Translations under genes and position numbers: made by a program | Shown: piece by piece, positions 1 through 4,919 of the stretch | Layout: each line of letters opens with the position of its first letter | How positions within the stretch are numbered: the stretch's first letter is position 1 | Assembly (NCBI GenBank): GCA_031279895.1 | Contig: JAITHR010000054.1 | Coordinates: 1-13,749 of the forward strand | Source of the DNA: Spirochaetaceae bacterium | GTDB taxonomy: Bacteria; Spirochaetota; Spirochaetia; Treponematales; Breznakiellaceae | DNA: 13,749 bases | Direction: 5' to 3' | Notes under the pieces: model-generated | What the model was told of the DNA's origin: nothing | Databases searched by the model: none | The model's input: the letters and a program-made list of their open reading frames with translations, nothing else

Positions 1-160
1 GAGGGGACAGTCGTGCGGCGCGAGGGGACAGTCGTGCGCGGGGCGGGGGACAGTCATGCGGGGCGGGGGACAGTCATGCGAAGCGGGGGACAGTCATGCG
101 AAGCGGAGGACAGTCATGCGAAGCGGGGGGACAGTCGTGCGAAGCGGGGGGACAGTCATG
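1..160. repeat. Tandem array of about 8 units, 20-22 bp
   Basis: Eight copies of a unit centred on GGGGACAGTC(A/G)TGCG start at about 6, 27, 49, 69, 89, 109, 130 and 151, so spacing is 20-22 bp. The unit tail alternates between CGGGGC and AAGCGG. There is no unique spacer between copies, so this is a satellite-like array and not CRISPR. The 42-bp array at the other end of the window (13545-13749) contains the same GACAGTCGTGCGCGGGGC segment in the same orientation. Open frames across it are repeat artefacts. Confidence 0.9.
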
Positions 161-190
161 GCTGCGGCTACGCTTGCGCGTGTAAGAGAC

Positions 191-212
191 GCGGGGAGGC
201 CAGCCTCCCCGC
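191..212. other. Perfect GC-rich palindrome (10-bp stem, 2-nt loop)
   Basis: GCGGGGAGGC at 191-200 and GCCTCCCCGC at 203-212 are exact reverse complements separated by CA. There is no T-tract on either side, so it is not a standard intrinsic terminator. It lies downstream of the minus-strand lipoprotein gene that ends at 320 and could mark or stabilise a transcript 3' end. That role is inference. Confidence 0.75.
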
Positions 213-232
213 ACCCCACGGTAGCGGCTTCT

Positions 233-345
233 TGCGGAGCGCCCTCTCAGCGGACTGCTACTGCTTTGAGCCGCGTATCAGGAAGCTTTTGTGCCGCCCG
301 CCGCCGGCGGGCAGGAAGCTTATATGCCTCCCGCCGCCGGCGGGC
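233..345. repeat. Degenerate copy of the composite repeat plus two GCC-rich palindromes
   Basis: The stretch around 233-300 aligns by eye with the middle of the 102-bp composite repeat seen at 11579-11680: it shares GCG(G/A)AGCGCC, ACTGCTTTGAGCCGCG and the GAAGCT(T/G)TTT segment. Two copies of CCCGCCGCCGGCGGG follow, near 298-312 and 329-345. The second lies inside the 3' end of the lipoprotein gene and encodes the end of its PPAAGGI tail. Confidence 0.6.
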
Positions 346-748
346 TGGCGGCTGCGGGCTCGACCGGGCCGATCCAGGGGCTGTCCACGCTGGCGCCGTA
401 ACACAAGCGCCGCGCCATAATATAGCGGGATACCAATGAGACGTCGTGAACCGTCGGCGGAATGGTAAACCGGCTGTTATGCGCGCCGGATACGCCGTCG
501 CGGATATGATGTATCGTGATTTTGTCGGAAGAGTAGTACCAATGAACGTCTCCTATCAGAGCGCCGGAACCGACCGCGCTGAGTGTCTCCCCCACTTTGG
601 CGCGCCCGCTCACCGAAAGCGCGGCGCGGTTGAGTGTATCCTCCTCTATGCCGCACCCGGCCAGCATAAGACAGACCGCCGCTTTTCCCCATTTCTTCCC
701 TACACTTCCCGCTACGCGCAGCAAAGCCGGCAAAAACCGTGTACCCAT
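320..748 (-). CDS. Short lipoprotein, possible single Ig-like domain
   Basis: This is a 142-residue predicted lipoprotein. A basic N-terminus precedes a hydrophobic stretch and a lipobox, LMLAGC, with the candidate lipidated Cys at residue 32, so the mature protein would be membrane anchored. Residues 43-130 resemble one bacterial Ig-like repeat of the kind that starts 'VSGxAKVGETLSA', continues with 'VHWYYSSD', and ends with a strand like 'RFTIPPTVHDVSLVSRYIMA'. That assignment is by eye. The ATG at 748 has a strong ribosome binding site (GGAGG about 7 nt upstream on the minus strand). The last residues (about 134-142, SPPAAGGI) are encoded by a GCC-rich palindrome of the local repeat family, so the native 3' end may have been replaced. 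No other gene shares an obvious operon with it. Function is unknown. Confidence 0.65.
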   Translation of the reverse strand: MGTRFLPALLRVAGSVGKKWGKAAVCLMLAGCGIEEDTLNRAALSVSGRAKVGETLSAVGSGALIGDVHWYYSSDKITIHHIRDGVSGAHNSRFTIPPTVHDVSLVSRYIMARRLCYGASVDSPWIGPVEPAAASPPAAGGI

Positions 749-911
749 GCCCTTCCTCCGTATTATTTTCCCTCTATGGTTTTATGGTGCGCGTCGATAC
801 ATTTCGCGGCGCGTCTTTTTCCCGTGCGGCCCGCTTTGCGGCGCGAGACAGAACCGTACCCCGCCGCCGGCGCTTCCGTATTTGCTCTGTCCCCGCGACA
901 AAGGTACGCGG

Positions 912-945
912 TTCCGCGACAGGCGCTTCTCTTCCTGTCGCGGAA
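912..945. other. Perfect 12-bp inverted repeat with 10-nt loop
   Basis: TTCCGCGACAGG (912-923) and CCTGTCGCGGAA (934-945) are exact reverse complements. The hairpin lies between two minus-strand genes, about 165 bp upstream of the lipoprotein start at 748. Neither side has a T-run, so a simple intrinsic terminator is unlikely. A protein-binding site, an mRNA end or a repeat element are possible. The rest of 749-980 shows nothing else recognisable. Confidence 0.75.
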
Positions 946-980
946 TGTCCTCTCCCTAAAACGGCGAGTCCTCTCTCCAG

Positions 981-1108
981 CGCAGGGACACGTATCCCCA
1001 AGGCGCGGACACGTATCCCCATCACGCGGGCTTGCACCCGCAACACGCGGGCTTGCACCCGTGAGGCGCGGGCTTGCACCCGTAACGCAGGGACACACCA
1101 CGCTAATG
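981..1108. repeat. 21-bp tandem array with dyad units
   Basis: Six units start at 981, 1004, 1025, 1046, 1067 and 1088. The first is 23 bp and the rest are 21 bp. Two unit types alternate: one with GGGACACGTATCCC and one with GCGGGCTTGCACCCG. In both, a G-run and a C-run face each other (GGGA/TCCC or CGGG/CCCG), so each unit can form a small hairpin. No spacers are present. Confidence 0.85.
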
Positions 1109-1271
1109 CGCCTCCAAGCGGTCAACGATTACGGTGAGCCGCTTTACAGGACGCCGTTTAAAACCGCCGCCGTCTCCGACGGTTCCATAAGCGTCATGCG
1201 AAGCGCCTCCAAGCGGTCAACGATTACGGTGAGCCGCTTTACAGGATGCTGTTTAAAACAGCCGGAGGCTG
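1108..1271 (+). repeat. Composite repeat, one partial and one complete 102-bp copy
   Basis: A 62-bp segment at 1108-1169 recurs at 1203 onwards with few changes (95-bp offset). The second copy is part of a complete 102-bp composite at 1170-1271. The composite starts with hairpin CCGTC-TCC-GACGG (1170-1182), continues with ATAAGCGTCATGCGAAGCGC, and ends with hairpin CAGCC-GGA-GGCTG (1259-1271). It aligns without gaps to 11579-11680. Positions 1239-1271 lie inside the 3' end of the ankyrin lipoprotein gene. Confidence 0.85.
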
Positions 1272-1985
1272 TGCCTTCAGGTAGTCGTATACCCTGGTAT
1301 GCCCTTTCTCACGGGCCGCGTCAGCCGGGGTTTTGTTTTCGCTGTCCCGTGTACGCACGTCGGCGCCGTTCTCAACCAGAAACCGCGCCACCTCAAAGCG
1401 GTTCCGGTCCGCAGCCAGCCATAACGCGGTCCGCTTCCGGTTATCAGAAATCTCAATGTCCGCGCCGTTTTCCACCAGAAACCGGACGCTCTCAAGCTCG
1501 CCCTCACCGGCAAAAAGCGCCAGTATCGGATGATAGGACTCGCGCTCTCCCAGCAGCAGCGCGGAGGCATTCGGATCGGCCCCCTGCTCAAGCAGAAAAC
1601 GCGCCACGTCCAGCCGCCTTAAAAGCAGCGCCGGACGCAGCAGCGGGGTGCTGTACCATGTGTCCCGCGGACCCATGGAAACCCGCCCGTTCACATCCCC
1701 GCCGTGCTTTATGAGTAGCTCCAAGACCCGAATGGTATGGCGGGCGTTAAAACCGGGCGTCCAGTCAGGGTTTATCGCGTCTCCCATACATTCCACCGCG
1801 TTCATCCGCCCCGCGTGCGCCGCAGCAAGACGGGTCATGGCCTCAAAATCATTCGCGGCCATTGCCCTTTCAAACGCCGCGGTATTCCGCTTGACCGCCT
1901 CGGCGCCGGTATTCTTTTCAGAGGCGCAGCCGGACAGAAGCAGCGCCGCAGCCACCACGCGCACACCAATCACTATGTTTCTCAT
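1239..1985 (-). CDS. Ankyrin-repeat lipoprotein
   Basis: This 248-residue protein has a short signal peptide with lipobox LLLSGC (Cys 20), so it should be exported and lipid anchored. Ankyrin repeats fill most of the mature chain. Clear repeat cores are VLELLIKHGGDVN (87-99), LDVARFLLEQGADPNA (125-140), LESVRFLVENGADIEISD (164-181) and FEVARFLVENGADVRTRD (197-214), with a last helix pair around 217-237. Ankyrin repeats usually bind proteins, and no catalytic motif is seen. The ATG at 1985 has a good ribosome binding site (AGGGGGA about 5 nt upstream) behind a purine-rich leader. The last ten residues, QPPAVLNSIL, and the stop codon come from the 3' half of the composite repeat at 1170-1271 read on the other strand. 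The plausible native end is near LKA at 236-238. The binding partner is unknown. Confidence 0.92.
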   Translation of the reverse strand: MRNIVIGVRVVAAALLLSGCASEKNTGAEAVKRNTAAFERAMAANDFEAMTRLAAAHAGRMNAVECMGDAINPDWTPGFNARHTIRVLELLIKHGGDVNGRVSMGPRDTWYSTPLLRPALLLRRLDVARFLLEQGADPNASALLLGERESYHPILALFAGEGELESVRFLVENGADIEISDNRKRTALWLAADRNRFEVARFLVENGADVRTRDSENKTPADAAREKGHTRVYDYLKAQPPAVLNSIL

Positions 1986-2083
1986 TGGTATCCCCCTTTT
2001 TTCTTTCTTCCCTTTCTTATCTTTCTTCCATAAAAACAGAGCGGCTCATGGCAGACGCAGACAGACTAGCCGTGCGAGACGCG

Positions 2084-2121
2084 CCGTCTCCGACGGTTTC
2101 ATAAGCGTCATGCCACGCGCC
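2084..2121 (+). repeat. Partial composite repeat (5' part)
   Basis: The hairpin CCGTC-TCC-GACGG (2084-2096) is followed by TTTCATAAGCGTCATGC, matching the first ~35 bp of the 102-bp composite at 1170 and 11579. After about 2112 the match fades. It lies about 100 bp upstream of the ankyrin gene start. Between them, 1990-2035 is a pyrimidine-rich tract that forms the purine-rich leader of that minus-strand gene. Confidence 0.75.
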
Positions 2122-2149
2122 CCGAACAACAACTGTCCCCTTACCGTGC

Positions 2150-2501
2150 GCACAACAACGCACGGCTCCCGAACCGCCAGAGGCTGCGCGAGAGCGTAGC
2201 CGCGCCTCAACAGCACTGACGCGCTCACCGGACAGGGTGTTGCACCACTTTGAAGCAACAGGCGGCCCTGTTTGAAACAGCCGGAGGCTGGCTGCGCCTG
2301 GGCGGCAGCCGGTAATGTAACCGGACAGGGTGTTGCACCACTTTGAAGCAACAGGCGGCCCTGTTTGAAACAGCCGGAGGCTGCGGCCATGCTGAAACAG
2401 CCGGAGGCTGGCCGCGCCTGGGCAGCACTGACGCGCTCACCGGACAGGGTGTTGCACCATTCGGAAACAACACGCGGCCATGTTTGAAACAGCCGGAGGC
2501 T
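2150..2501 (-). repeat. Cluster of three core repeat units, inverted relative to 12715-13195
   Basis: Three copies of a 31-bp core that begins GTGTTGCACCA and ends CGGCC lie at 2237-2267, 2330-2360 and 2449-2479. Each core can pair GTTG(C) with (G)CAAC. The cores are followed by GTTTGAAACAGCCGGAGGCT, giving CAGCC-GGA-GGCTG hairpins at 2278, 2371 and 2398 and an imperfect one at 2490. The same units occur in reverse orientation at 12715-13195. The match also covers the flanking segment near 2150-2172 (reverse complement of GGGAGCCGTGCGTTGTT), which recurs near 13166-13182. Long open frames here merely repeat with the DNA. Confidence 0.9.
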
Positions 2502-2544
2502 TAAAAATTTTTTTTAAAAAAGATACAATTCGTGCAAGAAATGC

Positions 2545-2572
2545 TTGACAAGCCCAATCGCATCCCCATAAT
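2545..2572 (+). promoter_or_regulatory. Predicted sigma70-type promoter P1 for the rimP operon
   Basis: A perfect -35 TTGACA (2545-2550) and a -10 CATAAT (2567-2572, five of six matches) are separated by 16 bp. An A/T tract (A5-T8-A6, 2503-2521) lies upstream. The predicted start, about 7 nt past the -10, is near 2579, inside the heptanucleotide tract. This is a sequence match only. Confidence 0.6.
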
Positions 2573-2573
2573 T

Positions 2574-2621
2574 CGTTTGTCGTTTGTCGTTTGTCGTTTG
2601 TCGTTTGTCGTTTGTCGTTTG
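2574..2621. repeat. Heptanucleotide microsatellite (CGTTTGT, nearly 7 copies)
   Basis: Six exact copies of CGTTTGT run from 2574 to 2615, followed by a partial CGTTTG to 2621. The tract begins one base after the -10 box of predicted promoter P1, so the RNA would start within it. Copy-number change by slipped-strand mispairing would alter the first bases and length of the leader. Confidence 0.95.
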
Positions 2622-2787
2622 GGTCATACTATGCCCTGAGAGGAACGCGGTGTTATGAAAGAGAGATAGTGGAAAGTACATTATGAAAAAGCATACTAAC
2701 AAACCAATGGCGGCACGGTCAAGCGCCGCGGCGCAGGCGGCTTACAGGCGCAACGCGGGATGTTTACGGAACAGGCCGGCCAACCGG

Positions 2788-2816
2788 TTGACAAAGGTTT
2801 TCGGTATTGATACTGT
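2788..2816 (+). promoter_or_regulatory. Candidate second promoter P2 upstream of rimP
   Basis: A perfect TTGACA at 2788-2793 is followed, after 17 bp, by TACTGT (2811-2816, weak, three of six). An alternative -10, GATACT, lies at 2809-2814 with a short spacer. A start near 2823 would give a leader that begins just before the terminator/antiterminator at 2826-2870. The -10 is poor, so confidence is modest. Confidence 0.35.
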
Positions 2817-2825
2817 TAGGGAACA

Positions 2826-2870
2826 GTCGAACATTCGTCATAAAAGAGGGTCGTTCGACGGCCCTTTTTT
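2826..2870 (+). terminator. Leader attenuator: intrinsic terminator with competing upstream arm
   Basis: GGGTCGT (2848-2854) pairs with ACGGCCC (2858-2864) around a TCG loop (seven pairs, one G-U) and is followed directly by six T residues (2865-2870), a textbook intrinsic terminator. Upstream, GTCGAAC (2826-2832) is the exact reverse complement of GTTCGAC (2853-2859), which lies inside the terminator. The two helices are mutually exclusive, as in terminator/antiterminator attenuators. The rimP start codon is 64 nt downstream, so operon transcription must read through. Regulation by NusA, which stimulates intrinsic termination, is inference. Confidence 0.7.
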
Positions 2871-2933
2871 ATCGAAAAATGTGGAAAGACCGGGAAAAAC
2901 GCGGAAATCACGTAGGGAAAACAGGAGACGCCG

Positions 2934-3395
2934 GTGCGGTTCACCCCCAAAGAAAAAGACCCTTTATTCGATGCAGCGGACGAGATCGTGCGCGGCCTGG
3001 GTATGTCCCTGATAGACCTGTCGGTGTTTCGAGGAAAGGCAGGGGTTCAGGTGAAAGCGGTGATCTGTAAAGGCGGCGTAATAAGCGTGGATGACTGCTC
3101 AAACGCGCACCGCGCCTTGATTCCCCGTCTGGAACTGGCCTTTTCAGGCCAAAACCTCTCGGTCGAAGTGTCCTCGCCGGGCACTGACCGGATTATTAAA
3201 GACGGCGCCGAACTTACGCATTATATCGGACGGGGGATCCGCTGTTTCAGAACGGATATTTCCGATTGGTCCGGCGGTATTCTCCAATCCGCCGATGAAA
3301 ACGGGCTGGCGCTTAAAGGAAAGGACGGAATGATACCATTAAAATATGAGGTTATCGCCAAAGCGAAATTAGATCGCGCAGAGGAGGAGGGTTAG
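2934..3395 (+). CDS. rimP: Ribosome maturation factor RimP
   Basis: RimP binds the free 30S subunit and helps its late maturation. The product is 153 residues, about the usual family length. Family landmarks are visible: SVDDCSNAHRAL (51-62), corresponding to the conserved 'DDC' loop of the N-terminal domain, and EVSSPGTDR (78-86), the conserved end of that domain. The rest is the small SH3-like C-terminal domain, ending in an acidic tail. The GTG start at 2934 is chosen because AGGAGA sits about 6 nt upstream and the N-terminus lines up with the family. Three bases separate its stop from the nusA start, so the two are co-transcribed and probably translationally linked. This is the standard rimP-nusA order of many bacteria. 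Confidence 0.95.
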   Translation: MRFTPKEKDPLFDAADEIVRGLGMSLIDLSVFRGKAGVQVKAVICKGGVISVDDCSNAHRALIPRLELAFSGQNLSVEVSSPGTDRIIKDGAELTHYIGRGIRCFRTDISDWSGGILQSADENGLALKGKDGMIPLKYEVIAKAKLDRAEEEG

Positions 3396-3398
3396 CCC

Positions 3399-4868
3399 GT
3401 GGCAATAGATGTGTCTGAAGCAATCCAGCATCTCATGCAGGATCGGGGGATGTCCAGGGAACTCATCCTGCAAACCATTGAAAAAACCCTTGTGGCCGCG
3501 TATAAACGCAGGTACGGAAACCTGGAAAACGCGGTGGTCAGGTTTAAAAACGACCGCGAGGTTTCGATTTACGCAAAAAAGAAAATTGTTGACAGCGTCT
3601 ATGACCCGCTTTCCGAAATAGAGGTAGAAGAGGCGCTGGAACTTAACTCGGAGGCGGAAATCGGCGACGAGATACTCATCGAGATTGACCCCACAAAGTT
3701 TGACCGCGGCGCGGTGCAGAGCGCCAAACAAACCGCGAGGCAGTCTATTCGGGAGATACAGAAAGATACCCTCTATTCCGAATACAAAGAAAAGATAGGG
3801 GAGATTATCATCGGGTATTATCAGCGGGAACAGAACGGCATGATCTATGTGGACCTCGGAAAACTGGAAGGCACGCTGCCCAAGAAGTTTCAGTCCCCGC
3901 GGGAAGTGTACCATACGAACGACCGGATAAAGGCGCTTATTGTTGACGTGGAAAAGAACGAAAAGTCCGCAGGCATCAAGGTAACGCTTTCAAGAACCCA
4001 TACCGAGTTTGTGCGGGCTATTTTTGAGGTGGAAGTGCCGGAAATCTACGATAAAACCGTGGAGATTCATAAGATCGTCCGCGAGCCGGGGTACCGTACC
4101 AAGATGGCGGTGTATTCCAATCAAAAAGACGTGGATCCGGTGGGCGCCTGCGTGGGTCTCAAAGGGGTGCGGATACAGACGGTCATAAAGGAGCTTGAGG
4201 GGGAAAAGATAGATGTGCTCAAATACGAGGTTGACCCGCGCAAGTTCATTATCAACGCCCTTTCTCCGGCGGAGGTTCGGGATGTTATCATCCTGGACGA
4301 GAACAAGCGCCAGGCCCTGGCGGTGGTAAACGAGTCCCAGCTTTCTCTGGCTATCGGCAAGCAGGGGCTTAACGTGAAACTTGCCAACCGGCTGGTTGAC
4401 TGGAATATCGACGTGAAAACCGATTCCCAGGTGGCGCAGATGGATATTAAAGCCGAGTCCCGCCGGGCGGTTTCCGAACTTTTCGGCGACGAAATTTCCC
4501 GGGTTTCCGAACTTCCCGGGGTGGATAAAACGGTAGTGGCCATCCTTCTGGAACACAAAATCGACTACATCGAAGACTTTATCTCCCTTTCGGCGGAGGA
4601 GCTTGCGGCCATAGGCGCTCTAACGACGGAACAGCTTGATACGCTGCGGAAACTGATAGACGAGTATGTGGAGATTATTGAGGAAGAGGAAGAGGATGCG
4701 CCGGCGCAGGGGGCGGACAAGCCTGCGGGACCGGATTCACCTGCTTTGTCTGAGGCGGAGGAATCCGAAGAGTACGAGTGTCCCGAATGCGGGGCCAAAA
4801 TAACCCTTGAGATGACCAAATGCCCGCTCTGCGGTATCGGGTTGAGTTTTGAATATGAGGAAGAATAA
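3399..4868 (+). CDS. nusA: Transcription termination/antitermination factor NusA with C-terminal Cys4 zinc-ribbon-like tail
   Basis: NusA binds RNA polymerase and nascent RNA, modulating pausing, intrinsic termination and antitermination. The order is standard: RNAP-binding N-terminal domain (about 1-125), S1 domain (about 134-199), then KH1 and KH2 (about 205-345), with GxxG-type loops GLKG (253-256) and GKQG (320-323). A helix-hairpin-helix-like segment follows (about 365-425, SELPGVDKTVVAILLEHKI), then an acidic linker. The tail is notable: CPEC (461-464) and CPLC (475-478) form a Cys4 motif that looks like a small zinc ribbon. It stands where many proteobacterial NusA proteins have acidic repeat domains. 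The start is GTG at 3399 with a strong GGAGGAGGG site 7 nt upstream. The protein has 489 residues and all core domains are complete. Confidence 0.98.
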   Translation: MAIDVSEAIQHLMQDRGMSRELILQTIEKTLVAAYKRRYGNLENAVVRFKNDREVSIYAKKKIVDSVYDPLSEIEVEEALELNSEAEIGDEILIEIDPTKFDRGAVQSAKQTARQSIREIQKDTLYSEYKEKIGEIIIGYYQREQNGMIYVDLGKLEGTLPKKFQSPREVYHTNDRIKALIVDVEKNEKSAGIKVTLSRTHTEFVRAIFEVEVPEIYDKTVEIHKIVREPGYRTKMAVYSNQKDVDPVGACVGLKGVRIQTVIKELEGEKIDVLKYEVDPRKFIINALSPAEVRDVIILDENKRQALAVVNESQLSLAIGKQGLNVKLANRLVDWNIDVKTDSQVAQMDIKAESRRAVSELFGDEISRVSELPGVDKTVVAILLEHKIDYIEDFISLSAEELAAIGALTTEQLDTLRKLIDEYVEIIEEEEEDAPAQGADKPAGPDSPALSEAEESEEYECPECGAKITLEMTKCPLCGIGLSFEYEEE

Positions 4869-4871
4869 ACG

Positions 4872-4897
4872 AGGCGCGCTTTTTTAAAAAAGCGCCT
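4872..4897 (+). other. Intercistronic hairpin between nusA and infB
   Basis: AGGCGC (4872-4877) and GCGCCT (4892-4897) flank T6A6, which can zip up as well, with only a GC insertion (4878-4879) breaking symmetry. The hairpin starts 4 nt after the nusA stop and lies 22 nt before infB. No U-tract follows on the plus strand, so it is more likely an mRNA processing or stability element than a full terminator. Confidence 0.65.
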
Positions 4898-4919
4898 GAA
4901 ATCTTTATTAAGGTAGATT

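Noticed and set aside
446..1714. Plus-strand open frame of about 420 codons
   Set aside because: It runs antisense to the lipoprotein and the ankyrin gene and through tandem repeats. The composition is arginine/proline-rich without any recognisable domain, and the opposite strand has clear families.
2514..2702. Minus-strand frame over the heptanucleotide tract
   Set aside because: Most of the product is a TNDKRQT repeat forced by the 7-bp microsatellite, and the rest resembles nothing known.
2640..2933. tRNA or small structured RNA gene in the rimP leader
   Set aside because: I saw no cloverleaf, anticodon arm or CCA-end pattern, and the only clear structure is the terminator/antiterminator.
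2683..3012. Plus-strand frame of 109 codons upstream of and overlapping rimP
   Set aside because: It crosses an intrinsic terminator and overlaps rimP in another frame. The start has only a weak ribosome binding site, and the product has no familiar motif. A very short leader peptide cannot be excluded.
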